Below are positions 1 through 6,410 of a stretch of DNA of 10,140 nt, in pieces (the stretch's first letter is position 1; every line of letters starts with the position of its first letter). The stretch spans positions 970 through 11,109 of the forward strand of contig JADFXE010000036.1 in assembly GCA_015233705.1 (NCBI GenBank). Direction: 5' to 3'. The DNA comes from Candidatus Omnitrophota bacterium. Lineage in GTDB: Bacteria > Omnitrophota > Koll11 > Zapsychrales > Fredricksoniimonadaceae. The translations under genes were made by a program, and so were the position numbers. A model generated the notes under the pieces. The model saw nothing but the letters and a program-made list of their open reading frames with translations, was not told where the DNA came from and searched no databases.

Positions 1-739
1 ATCCTTTATTTTTATCGGGCCGACCGGTGTCGGGAAGACCGAACTGGCCAGGGCGCTGGCGGAGTACCTGTTTGATGACCAGAACGCATTGATCCGGCTG
101 GACATGAGCGAATACATGGAAAAGCATTCTGTTTCGCGCCTGATCGGTGCGCCGCCGGGCTATGTGGGGTTTGAGGAAGGTGGTCAGCTGACGGAAGCGG
201 TACGACGCCGGCCCTACAGCGTGCTCTTGTTCGACGAGATCGAAAAAGCGCATCCCGATGTGTTTAATACGCTGCTGCAGCTTCTCGACGACGGACGACT
301 GACCGACAGCCAGGGACGGGTCGTGAATTTCAAGAATACGATCGTGATCATGACTTCGAATCTTGGTAATGTTGAGGGAGGCGAGAATGTGCAGGATGCT
401 TTGCGGTCCTTCTTTCGTCCGGAATTCCTTAACCGTATTGATGAGGTGGTTGTTTTTCGCAGGCTTGACCGGCAGGATGTGGCGAAGATCGCGGATATCC
501 AGCTGGAGATCCTTAAAAACCGTCTTGCTGAACGTCGCATTGAATTGACGGTGGCGGATGAGGTTCGGGCCTGGCTGGCCGAGCGCGGGTATGACCCCCT
601 GTTCGGCGCGCGGCCGTTAAAACGGCTGATCCAGCGCTCTGTCCAGGACGGGATCGCCTTAAAGATCCTCAAAGGAGAGATCAAGGACGGGCAGGCTATT
701 AAGGTCGTTTTAAAAGCCGGTGTTCCGGCCGTTCTTTGA
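1..739 (+). CDS. clpB: ATP-dependent disaggregase ClpB, C-terminal part (5' end outside window)
   Basis: ClpB is a cytoplasmic hexameric AAA+ unfoldase that pulls polypeptides out of aggregates together with DnaK/DnaJ/GrpE. The reading frame is open from base 2, so the gene begins upstream of the window. The visible 245 residues are the second nucleotide-binding domain: Walker A GPTGVGKT (bases 17-40), the pore loop GYVG, Walker B VLLFDE (221-238), the arginine-finger region RPEFLNRID and the sensor-2 motif GARPLKR (605-625). The wording [10 protein letters not shown] and [11 protein letters not shown] matches ClpB better than ClpC, and no ClpP-docking loop is seen. The segment between MTSNLG and RPEFLNR has 16 residues, about a dozen fewer than I recall for E. 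coli ClpB. Its position upstream of the hrcA-dnaK operon fits a heat-shock role. Identification is secure; ClpB versus ClpC is very likely but rests on half the protein. Confidence 0.95.
   Translation, partial: SFIFIGPTGVGKTELARALAEYLFDDQNALIRLDMSEYMEKHSVSRLIGAPPGYVGFEEGGQLTEAVRRRPYSVLLFDEIEKAHPDVFNTLLQLLDDGRLTDSQGRVVNFKNTIVIMTSNLGNVEGGENVQDALRSFFRPEFLNRIDEVVVFRRLDRQDVAKIADIQLEILKNRLAERRIELTVADEVRAWLAERGYDPLFGARPLKRLIQRSVQDGIALKILKGEIKDGQAIKVVLKAGVPAVL
716..737 (+). terminator. Weak possible intrinsic terminator at the end of clpB
   Basis: A 5-bp GC stem (GCCGG, loop TGTT, CCGGC; 716-729) overlaps the last codons of clpB and is followed by a poor T-rich stretch, CGTTCTTT. The stem is short and the T tract is interrupted, so termination here would be inefficient. 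It is listed because a separate promoter seems to start just downstream. Confidence 0.25.
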
Positions 740-755
740 AAATCAATATGCCCCG

Positions 756-783
756 TTGAATAAGCTGGCGGGTTTGTTAGAAT
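756..783 (+). promoter_or_regulatory. Candidate sigma-70 promoter for the repeat-protein gene
   Basis: TTGAAT (756-761) and TAGAAT (778-783) are separated by 16 bp, a reasonable housekeeping-type promoter. The predicted transcription start, 6-8 bases after the -10 box, falls on or next to the ATG at 790. Together with the absence of a Shine-Dalgarno sequence before that ATG, this implies a leaderless or nearly leaderless mRNA. The hexamers are imperfect, so this is a moderate call. Confidence 0.4.
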
Positions 784-789
784 AAAGCC

Positions 790-1827
790 ATGCGCTACAG
801 GGATATTTTCATCGGGGTCATTCTGGCAGTTCTTGTTCTTGTCCCGGCTTTTTCGGCCGAGACGATGAAAGACGGCTTCTATGATGAGTACGACGCCAAG
901 GGAGTGCTGGCACGTACCGTTGAATACCAGCTGGGCGTGCCTCACGGGCGCTTTCGGACATTCTATTCCGACGGGCGTCTTCAATCGACGGGAATGTATT
1001 TGAACGGCAAGCTTGACGGGATGTTGATGGAGTATTATCCCGACGGAAAGCCGCAGGCAAAGACGTTCTACCGCAACGGCGTTTTAAACGGCCTTAAGAC
1101 CAGCTATTATCCTAACGGGCGCATCAGGCTGGAAGAGCCCTACATCGAGGGATGGAAAGAAGGCCATGTCCGCGAGTATTCTGACGAGAGCGTCCTGGTG
1201 TACGACCGCGAGTTCCGGCAGAACCTGGAAGACGGAGTGACCCGTAAATATTTCAGTACGGGCGGGACCTACCGTGAGTATGATTACAAGAACGGGATCC
1301 AGCACGGCATGATCCGCGAGTACTTTCCTGACGGAAAACTTAAGGGCGTTTATGAATCGTCCGATGGGATCCGTAAGGGGCCTGGCAAGGAATATTATGT
1401 TACCGGTGAGCTGCTGAATGAAGGCTCTTATGAGAATGATATCCTGAATGGTCTGGTCAAGATCTATTACAAGAACGGCAAGCTGCGGATCAAGGCGAAT
1501 TATACAGACGGCAGGGTGGATGATACGGCCTGGCGTGAATATTACGAGAGCGGCGCGATCCATTGGCTGATCCCGGTCAAGATGGACAGGAAAGAAGGGG
1601 TTGGCAAAGAATATTTTGAGGATGGCCGCCTTAAATGTGAGGGGCCGTTCAAGGCGGATAAACGGGACGGCCTGTTTAAGGTCTATGATGCGGCAGGAAG
1701 CCTGGCCGCAGAAGATAGATACGAGATGGGAAGACTGGCACGCCGGATGGAATTCTTTCCGTCGGGTAAAGTGAAGAGCGATGCATATTTCTTCGAAGAG
1801 CCGGCGGCCGAGGCAAAGGCGAAATGA
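790..1827 (+). CDS. Secreted MORN_2/YwqK-type repeat protein
   Basis: A 345-residue protein. It begins with a signal peptide: basic MRYR, then the hydrophobic stretch IFIGVILAVLVLVPA, then an AFSA-ET signal peptidase I-like site near residue 23. The rest is about twelve tandem units of 23-25 residues (residues 30-317) plus a partial thirteenth, each resembling xxxEYYPDGKLxxxxxYxNGxxxG. This is the MORN_2 repeat, which databases often label toxin-antitoxin system YwqK family antitoxin; such repeats fold as beta-hairpins in an elongated sheet. The tail is Glu/Ala/Lys rich. No enzymatic motif, C-terminal membrane anchor or toxin gene is present, so the antitoxin label should not be taken literally. 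I infer an exported or periplasmic binding or structural protein of unknown partner. The ATG at 790 lacks a Shine-Dalgarno, but it begins a complete signal peptide, which supports the start. Confidence 0.85.
   Translation: MRYRDIFIGVILAVLVLVPAFSAETMKDGFYDEYDAKGVLARTVEYQLGVPHGRFRTFYSDGRLQSTGMYLNGKLDGMLMEYYPDGKPQAKTFYRNGVLNGLKTSYYPNGRIRLEEPYIEGWKEGHVREYSDESVLVYDREFRQNLEDGVTRKYFSTGGTYREYDYKNGIQHGMIREYFPDGKLKGVYESSDGIRKGPGKEYYVTGELLNEGSYENDILNGLVKIYYKNGKLRIKANYTDGRVDDTAWREYYESGAIHWLIPVKMDRKEGVGKEYFEDGRLKCEGPFKADKRDGLFKVYDAAGSLAAEDRYEMGRLARRMEFFPSGKVKSDAYFFEEPAAEAKAK
877..1746 (+). repeat. Tandem 72-nt coding repeats (MORN_2 units)
   Basis: About twelve consecutive units of nearly constant length (24 codons; a few units gain or lose one codon) occupy most of the repeat-protein gene. 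Periodicity is clear in the protein (E-Y/F-x-x-x-G-K/R pattern, each unit ending near DG, NG or EG) but the DNA units are strongly diverged. The array is therefore old and not a recent nucleotide-level expansion. Confidence 0.8.
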
Positions 1828-1845
1828 AATGATGAAATTAGTTGA

Positions 1846-1874
1846 TTGACACAGAGGGGTCTTTTTTTTATAAT
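1846..1874 (+). promoter_or_regulatory. Consensus sigma-70 promoter of the hrcA operon
   Basis: A perfect TTGACA (1846-1851) and a perfect TATAAT (1869-1874) are separated by exactly 17 bp, with a T-rich spacer. The expected transcription start is about 1880-1882, where the CIRCE-like element begins. A strong housekeeping promoter blocked by a repressor at the start site is the classic HrcA/CIRCE arrangement, as opposed to an alternative heat-shock sigma factor. Confidence 0.93.
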
Positions 1875-1880
1875 TTCGCG

Positions 1881-1907
1881 CTAGCAAAGCGTGATCAAGA
1901 GTGCTAA
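1881..1907 (+). promoter_or_regulatory. CIRCE-like operator for HrcA, one arm degenerate
   Basis: The CIRCE consensus is TTAGCACTC, nine bases, then GAGTGCTAA. The right arm, GAGTGCTAA at 1899-1907, matches 9 of 9. At the correct spacing the left arm is CTAGCAAAG (1881-1889), matching only the TAGCA core (5 of 9). The inner three bases of the left arm, which would pair in a symmetric element, are lost. The position directly after the promoter and before the hrcA Shine-Dalgarno supports a functional operator with autorepression of hrcA-grpE-dnaK-dnaJ. Confidence 0.82.
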
Positions 1908-1919
1908 ACAGGAGAAGCT

Positions 1920-2651
1920 ATGGTCCGAAGTGATCCGAGGCAGCGTAAGGATGTCGTGCTGGGAATGGTTGTGCAACAGTATATCCGCACAGATATACCG
2001 GTAAGCTCGGCGTTCATTGCAGAAGAATATGAGCAGGACATCAGTTCGGCGACTATCCGTAATATCCTTGCGGACCTGGAATCCGACGGGTACCTGATGC
2101 ATCCTCATACATCCGCCGGACGGGTCCCGACCCAGCGCGGCTATCGTTATTTTGTGGATTTCCTGATGCGCGAGATCGTGCTGATGGACGAAGAACGGCG
2201 ACGGATCCAGCGGGAGTATGAACAGGGTGTGCGTGAGCTGGAGTTTTTGATCGAGCGGGCATCGGCCGTGGTGTCAGACTTGACCCATTGCGCCAGTATT
2301 GTTACTCTTGATGATTATCCCCGGTCGTACTCGTTGCGCGGGACGAATTACCTGGCCGAGGCGCTGGGGATCCATGGGTTAAGGAAGATCGTCAGCATCC
2401 TGAGGACTCTTGAAGAGAAGGAGCAGGTCCTGGAGGTCTTGCGGCGGGATCTTGATAAGAAGATCAAGATCTATATCGGCCAGGAAACGGATTGTGAAGA
2501 TTTTGATGAGTGCGCGATGGCAGTGTCGCATTTTAAAACACGCGGCGGCGCTGCCGGGCATATTGCGGTGCTTGGGCCAACAAGGATGGATTACGAACGG
2601 GTGGTCTCGACCTTGGAATACGTGTCGGGGTTGATGAGGAATCTGGAATAA
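1920..2651 (+). CDS. hrcA: Heat-inducible transcription repressor HrcA, short form
   Basis: HrcA binds CIRCE as a dimer and represses chaperone operons; GroEL keeps it active in well-studied species. The N-terminal winged helix is intact, with SSATIRNILADLE and the family hallmark HTSAGRVPT (residues 63-71). The C-terminal segment is also recognisable, ending with GPTRMDYERVVSTLEYV (219-235). The protein is only 243 residues, against about 340 for typical HrcA. The sequence jumps from the end of the first helical region (SDLTHCASIVTL, about 119-130) to the late GAF-like portion (LRGTNYLAE, about 139-147), so roughly 100 residues of the central regulatory/dimerisation region are absent. The frame is continuous, so this is a natural in-frame short form and not a frameshift. 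The start is fixed by AGGAG (1910-1914) five bases before ATG. First gene of the chaperone operon. Confidence 0.93.
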   Translation: MVRSDPRQRKDVVLGMVVQQYIRTDIPVSSAFIAEEYEQDISSATIRNILADLESDGYLMHPHTSAGRVPTQRGYRYFVDFLMREIVLMDEERRRIQREYEQGVRELEFLIERASAVVSDLTHCASIVTLDDYPRSYSLRGTNYLAEALGIHGLRKIVSILRTLEEKEQVLEVLRRDLDKKIKIYIGQETDCEDFDECAMAVSHFKTRGGAAGHIAVLGPTRMDYERVVSTLEYVSGLMRNLE

Positions 2652-2656
2652 AAGAT

Positions 2657-3166
2657 ATGGCAGACGAAGAGATGAATAAAGAAGAAGCTCTGCCTCCCCA
2701 GGAGGCGCCGGTTTCGGAGGTTGAAAAACTTCGGCAGGAATTGGGTGAAGCAAAAGACAAGTATATCCGGCTTTTCGCCGAGTTTGATAATATGCGCAAA
2801 CGCCATGAGCGCGAGCGCGCTGATCTGATTAAATATGCCCATGAAGAAGTGATCATCGAGCTGCTTGGATTTTACGAGGATTTTGAGCGTTCCGTAGTGG
2901 CCGCACGGGCGAACCCGGCGGAAGCGGCCTCGCTCCTTAAGGGTGTGGAAATGGTCTTGAAGCGGATGCAGGAGCTGCTCAAGAAATATGATGTGGTTGA
3001 GATCGAAGCGGCAGGAAAAAAATTCGATCATACGTGTCATGAGGCGCTTTTGGCCGTTGAGTCGCCTGAGGTGGAAGACGGGACGGTGTTGGAGGTGTTT
3101 CAAAAAGGTTATATTATGGACGGCCGGGTCGTCCGTACGGCTAAGGTCAAGGTCGCCAAGAAGTAG
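2657..3166 (+). CDS. grpE: Nucleotide exchange factor GrpE
   Basis: GrpE is a cytoplasmic homodimer that releases ADP from DnaK and so sets the rate of the chaperone cycle. The 169-residue protein has an acidic, flexible N-terminus, a long charged coiled coil (about residues 20-65, containing AEFDNMRKRHERER), a four-helix region, and the C-terminal beta-wing with KKFDHTCHEAL and QKGYIMDGRVVRTAKVKVAK. The usual proline of the F-D-P motif is histidine here, a minor variation. It starts 5 bp after the hrcA stop; the only ribosome binding candidate is GGAA (2645-2648), so translation may be coupled to hrcA. Length and motif order are normal. Confidence 0.96.
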   Translation: MADEEMNKEEALPPQEAPVSEVEKLRQELGEAKDKYIRLFAEFDNMRKRHERERADLIKYAHEEVIIELLGFYEDFERSVVAARANPAEAASLLKGVEMVLKRMQELLKKYDVVEIEAAGKKFDHTCHEALLAVESPEVEDGTVLEVFQKGYIMDGRVVRTAKVKVAKK

Positions 3167-3210
3167 GGGCATGGCATGCCGTGCCCGTACACGCAAGACA
3201 AAATTGTCTT
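3167..3210 (+). other. Two palindromes in the grpE-dnaK gap
   Basis: The first palindrome (3167-3186) begins immediately after the grpE stop: GGGCATGGCA facing TGCCGTGCCC, with one G-T wobble. The second (3195-3210) is AAGACAA, AA, TTGTCTT, a perfect 7-bp inverted repeat. Neither is followed by a T tract, so they do not look like terminators. They lie directly before the strong dnaK ribosome binding site (AAAGGAG, 3221-3227). Processing or mRNA stabilisation that raises DnaK output over HrcA and GrpE is a plausible role, by analogy with other dnaK operons. Confidence 0.5.
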
Positions 3211-3233
3211 AAACAAATAAAAAGGAGCATTGT

Positions 3234-5156
3234 ATGGCAAAGTTTATCGGGATCGATTTAGGCACATCAAACTCAGCGGCCGCGGTCATGGAGGGCGGCC
3301 GTCCGGTCATTATTCCTTCAGCGGAAGGCGCAGGCGTAGCATCGGGCAAGGCATTTCCGTCATTCGTGGCATTTACCAAGGAAGGGGAGCGTCTCGTAGG
3401 TGAGCCGGCGCGCCGTCAGGCCGCTATGAATTCGCAGGGCACGATCTACGCAGCCAAGCGCAAGATGGGGACGGATCACAAGTTCAAGGTGCTCGATAAG
3501 GAGTTTACGCCCCAGCAAGTTTCGGCCTTCATCCTTCAGAAGATCAAGGCGGATGCCGAGAAATACTTGGGAGACACTGTCGATGGCGCCGTGATCACTG
3601 TGCCGGCGTATTTTAACGACAACCAGCGCCAGGCCACCAAGGACGCAGGGGAAATCGCTGGACTTAAGGTCATGCGTATCATCAATGAGCCGACGGCGGC
3701 GTGCCTGGCCTATGGGGTTGATAAGGCGGGTAAAGAACAGAAGATCATGGTGTTTGACCTCGGGGGCGGAACGCTTGACGTTACTATCCTTGAGATGGGT
3801 GAAGGCGGGACGTTTGAAGTGCTATCCACGAGCGGTGATAACCTGCTTGGCGGGACGGACATGGACAATGCCCTTATTTCTTATATCGTTGACCAGTTCA
3901 GAAAAGAGTCCGGCATTGACCTTTCTCAGGATAAGATGGCCTTTCACCGCCTGCGTGAGGCGGCAGAAAAAGCCAAGGTTGAGCTTTCCAGCACGGTGCA
4001 GACCGATATCAACCTGCCCTTTATCACGGCGGATTCAACAGGCCCAAAACATTTGACGCTGACCCTGGACCGTGCCAAGCTGGAGTCTTTAGTAGGGCCC
4101 ATCGTGGACCGTTGCCGCGGACCGATCCGTCAAGCCATGAAGGATGCTACGACCAAGCTGGGGACCGATGTGAAGGTCGACAAGATCATCATGGTCGGCG
4201 GTCCCACGCGGATGCCGATCGTTCAGAATTTTGTGGAAAAAGAGGTCGGGCAGAAGATCGAGCGCGGGATCGACCCGATGGAGTGCGTGGCGCTGGGCGC
4301 GGCCGTGCAGGCGGGGATCATCAAGGGTGATGTGAAAGATGTCCTGTTACTGGACGTGACCCCCTTGACCCTTGGCATTGAGACCATGGGCGGGGTCATG
4401 ACCAAGATGATCGAGCGCAATACCACCATTCCGACCAAGAAGACCAATGTTTTTTCGACTGCGGAAGACAATCAGCCGGCCGTGACGATCCGCGTACTGC
4501 AGGGCGAGCGCCAGATGTCCAATGATAACGTTGAGCTTGGCCGTTTCGACCTGGTGGGGATCCCTCCGGCACCACGCGGCGTGCCTCAGATCGAGGTGAC
4601 TTTTGATATTGACGTCAACGGCATCGTGCATGTCGGTGCCAAGGACAAGGCCACCGGCAAGGAGCAGTCCATCCGGATCACATCTCCCAAGAAGCTTTCG
4701 GAAGAAGAGATCCAGAAAATGGTGAAAGAGGCTGAGAAGTATGCCGAGCAGGACAAGAAGGCCAAGGAAGAGGCCGAGCTCGTCAACCAGGCAAATACGC
4801 TGGTCTATTCGACTGAGAAAGCGCTCAAGGATTATGGCGACAAGGTGCCTCAGGCTGACCGGGAGAATATCCTTAAGGAACTCGAGGCGTTAAAGCAGGC
4901 GGTGAAGGATAAGTCTGCGGACCGCATCAAGACCGCAACGGAAGACCTCACCAAGGCCAGTCATAAGCTGGCGGAGGAGATGTACAAGGCTACGGCCGCC
5001 CAGGGCGGTGCAGCGGATGCGGATGCGGGAGCGCAGGCCGCGGGTGCCGGGGCACAGCAGGAGCCTCCGAGATCCGAAGAGCCAAAGAAGGACGATGGCG
5101 CCAAGAAGCGTGAAGGCGTTATCGATGCCGACTTTGAGGTGAAAGACGATAAATAA
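3234..5156 (+). CDS. dnaK: Molecular chaperone DnaK (Hsp70)
   Basis: DnaK is an ATP-driven Hsp70 that binds exposed hydrophobic segments, working with DnaJ and GrpE. The 640 residues hold an ATPase domain with phosphate-1 motif GIDLGTSNS (6-14; usually GTTNS), [13 protein letters not shown] (151-163), [10 protein letters not shown] (174-183) and VGGPTRMP (321-328). The interdomain linker [12 protein letters not shown] (367-378) precedes the substrate-binding domain ([13 protein letters not shown]) and helical lid. A Gly/Ala/Gln-rich tail ends in [12 protein letters not shown]. Two peculiarities: residues 76-98 run straight through without the roughly 23-25-residue insert of typical diderm DnaK, and the loop [14 protein letters not shown] (30-43) is about five residues longer than the usual AEGxxxTPS. 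AAAGGAG six bases upstream fixes the start. The stop overlaps the dnaJ start by one base (TAATG), so the two are translationally coupled. Confidence 0.98.
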   Translation: MAKFIGIDLGTSNSAAAVMEGGRPVIIPSAEGAGVASGKAFPSFVAFTKEGERLVGEPARRQAAMNSQGTIYAAKRKMGTDHKFKVLDKEFTPQQVSAFILQKIKADAEKYLGDTVDGAVITVPAYFNDNQRQATKDAGEIAGLKVMRIINEPTAACLAYGVDKAGKEQKIMVFDLGGGTLDVTILEMGEGGTFEVLSTSGDNLLGGTDMDNALISYIVDQFRKESGIDLSQDKMAFHRLREAAEKAKVELSSTVQTDINLPFITADSTGPKHLTLTLDRAKLESLVGPIVDRCRGPIRQAMKDATTKLGTDVKVDKIIMVGGPTRMPIVQNFVEKEVGQKIERGIDPMECVALGAAVQAGIIKGDVKDVLLLDVTPLTLGIETMGGVMTKMIERNTTIPTKKTNVFSTAEDNQPAVTIRVLQGERQMSNDNVELGRFDLVGIPPAPRGVPQIEVTFDIDVNGIVHVGAKDKATGKEQSIRITSPKKLSEEEIQKMVKEAEKYAEQDKKAKEEAELVNQANTLVYSTEKALKDYGDKVPQADRENILKELEALKQAVKDKSADRIKTATEDLTKASHKLAEEMYKATAAQGGAADADAGAQAAGAGAQQEPPRSEEPKKDDGAKKREGVIDADFEVKDDK

Positions 5157-6295
5157 TGAAGAAAGATTATTACGAAATATTAGGCATCAAGAAAGATGCG
5201 GCGGTCGCTGATATCAAGAAGGCATATCGTCAGCTGGCGATGCGCTACCATCCGGACCGCGTCCAGGAGTCTGAAAAGAAGCAGGCGGAAGAGAAGTTCA
5301 AGGAGATATCGGAAGCCTACGGAGTATTGTCAGATACCCAAAAGCGCCAGACATATGATCAGTACGGTCATTCGGGAATCGACCAGAACTATACGTCAGA
5401 TGATATCTTCCGCGGAGCGGACTTTTCCAGCGTTTTCGGTGAAAGCGGGATGGACGATATCCTAAGCCAGTTTTTTGGCGGGTCTTTCGGGGGCGGCGCG
5501 GCAAGAGGCCGGCAGCAGCGCAGGCCGGCGCGCGGCCGTGATATCCAGTACGAAGCGGAGCTTACGCTGGAAGAGGTTTACCACGGACTAAAGAAGACGA
5601 TCAAGGTCCCGCGAAATGAAGTGTGCCGGGATTGCCAGGGGAATGGCTCAAAGAATGGTACGGCCCTGCAGGATTGTCAGACCTGCGGCGGGCGCGGCCA
5701 GGTGATGATGAATAGCGGATTTTTCCGCATGGCACAGACCTGTCCGGCCTGTCAGGGGGAGGGACGTATCATCAAGGAATCGTGCCCCAAATGTAACGGA
5801 CGCGGCGCGATCAAGCATGTGCGCGAGATCGAGGTGAACTTTCCGCGCGGGCTGGACAACGATTCCCAGATGCGCTTGCGAGGCGAAGGTGAGATCGGGC
5901 CGGGAGGGCCGGGAGATCTCTATTTGTTCATCCGGGTCAAGCCGCACCCAAAGTTTCGCCGGGTCGGCAATGACCTTGAGCTCGACCTGCCTGTGAGTTT
6001 CGTGAAAGCGGCCCTGGGAGGGGAAGTTCTTGTGCCGACCGTTGACGGCCAGATCACCATGAAAGTCCCTGCCGGGACCGAGAGCGGTAAAGTTTTTCGC
6101 GTGAAAGGCAAGGGGATGCCTGACCTGCGCGATGATCATCTGTTCGGTGAGATCTATGCCCGGGTGATGATCGATGTGCCCAAAAAGCTTTCTAATGAAC
6201 AGCGCCGGTTACTGGAAGAGTTTGCTAAAGCCAGCGGTGAAGATGTTTCGGGTGATGGATCGATTAAGGATAAGATAAAAAAGATATTCAAATAA
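5156..6295 (+). CDS. dnaJ: Co-chaperone DnaJ (Hsp40, class A)
   Basis: DnaJ delivers substrates to DnaK and stimulates its ATPase. The 379-residue protein is a complete class A member. It has a J domain (1-70) with HPD at 32-34, a Gly/Phe-rich linker (about 86-115, FFGGSFGGG), and four CxxCxGxG zinc repeats with cysteines at 157/160, 174/177, 196/199 and 210/213. Two C-terminal beta-barrel substrate domains and a dimerisation tail (SNEQRRLLEEFAKAS) follow. Length is close to the E. coli protein. It starts within the dnaK stop codon (TAATG) without its own strong Shine-Dalgarno, so its translation probably depends on dnaK. It is the last classical chaperone gene in the operon. No clear terminator follows. 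Confidence 0.98.
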   Translation: MKKDYYEILGIKKDAAVADIKKAYRQLAMRYHPDRVQESEKKQAEEKFKEISEAYGVLSDTQKRQTYDQYGHSGIDQNYTSDDIFRGADFSSVFGESGMDDILSQFFGGSFGGGAARGRQQRRPARGRDIQYEAELTLEEVYHGLKKTIKVPRNEVCRDCQGNGSKNGTALQDCQTCGGRGQVMMNSGFFRMAQTCPACQGEGRIIKESCPKCNGRGAIKHVREIEVNFPRGLDNDSQMRLRGEGEIGPGGPGDLYLFIRVKPHPKFRRVGNDLELDLPVSFVKAALGGEVLVPTVDGQITMKVPAGTESGKVFRVKGKGMPDLRDDHLFGEIYARVMIDVPKKLSNEQRRLLEEFAKASGEDVSGDGSIKDKIKKIFK

Positions 6296-6333
6296 ACCTT
6301 CTTCACCCCCGGGGTAAGGAACGTTTTAAGAAA

Positions 6334-6381
6334 GCTCCTTTCCGCCACGACAGCCTAATGGGCTGACGGGCGAAAAGGAGC
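6334..6381 (+). promoter_or_regulatory. 48-nt leader hairpin between dnaJ and fmdB
   Basis: The 5' arm GCTCCTTT (6334-6341) pairs with AAAGGAGC (6374-6381). After one mismatch CGCC pairs with GGCG, and an apical 5-bp stem CAGCC/GGCTG (6351-6355, 6361-6365) closes the loop TAATG. That is about 17 base pairs with internal loops. The 3' arm contains a strong Shine-Dalgarno-like AAAAGGAG, the same string seen just before dnaK; the 5' arm contains the matching anti-Shine-Dalgarno-like CTCCTTT. No T tract follows, so it is not a standard terminator. I do not recognise it as a known riboswitch class. It probably belongs to a regulatory leader for fmdB. Confidence 0.6.
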
Positions 6382-6410
6382 ATAAAAATTTAACGGAGTA
6401 AATTTTTATG
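6381..6410 (+). promoter_or_regulatory. Start-codon hairpin of fmdB with ribosome binding site in its loop
   Basis: CATAAAAATTTA (6381-6392) and TAAATTTTTATG (6399-6410) are perfect reverse complements (12 bp) separated by the six bases ACGGAG. The loop carries the only well-spaced ribosome binding site (GGAG, 6395-6398, nine bases before the ATG), and the fmdB start codon (6408-6410) is fully paired at the base of the stem. Eleven of the twelve pairs are A-T. Such an arrangement would limit initiation until the stem opens, which suggests translational control. The structure is seen directly; the function is inferred. Confidence 0.6.

Noticed and set aside
1..739. ClpC or ClpA as identity of the first gene
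   Set aside because: Sequence around Walker B and the next loop matches ClpB, and no ClpP-binding loop is present.
214..984. 256-codon open frame on the - strand across the end of clpB and start of the next gene
   Set aside because: It covers conserved ClpB coding sequence and an intergenic promoter, has a low-complexity Ser/Arg-rich composition and matches no family I recognise; it is a shadow frame.
877..1746. CRISPR or non-coding tandem repeat array
   Set aside because: The 72-nt periodicity is at the protein level; the DNA units are diverged and lie inside a continuous reading frame.
790..1827. Toxin-antitoxin antitoxin (YwqK label)
   Set aside because: The repeats match that label, but there is an export signal and no neighbouring toxin, so an antitoxin function is not supported.
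1084..1887. Long open frame (267 codons) on the - strand across the repeat-protein gene
   Set aside because: It is antisense to a gene with a signal peptide and regular repeats; the periodic codon pattern keeps the opposite frame open. It crosses the hrcA promoter and has no recognisable domain.
1920..2651. Frameshifted or degraded hrcA
   Set aside because: The single frame carries both conserved ends without a stop, and I saw no missing central domain encoded in other frames.
6305..6315. ACCCCCGGGGT as a terminator after dnaJ
   Set aside because: The stem allows only about four pairs with a tiny loop and is not followed directly by a T tract.
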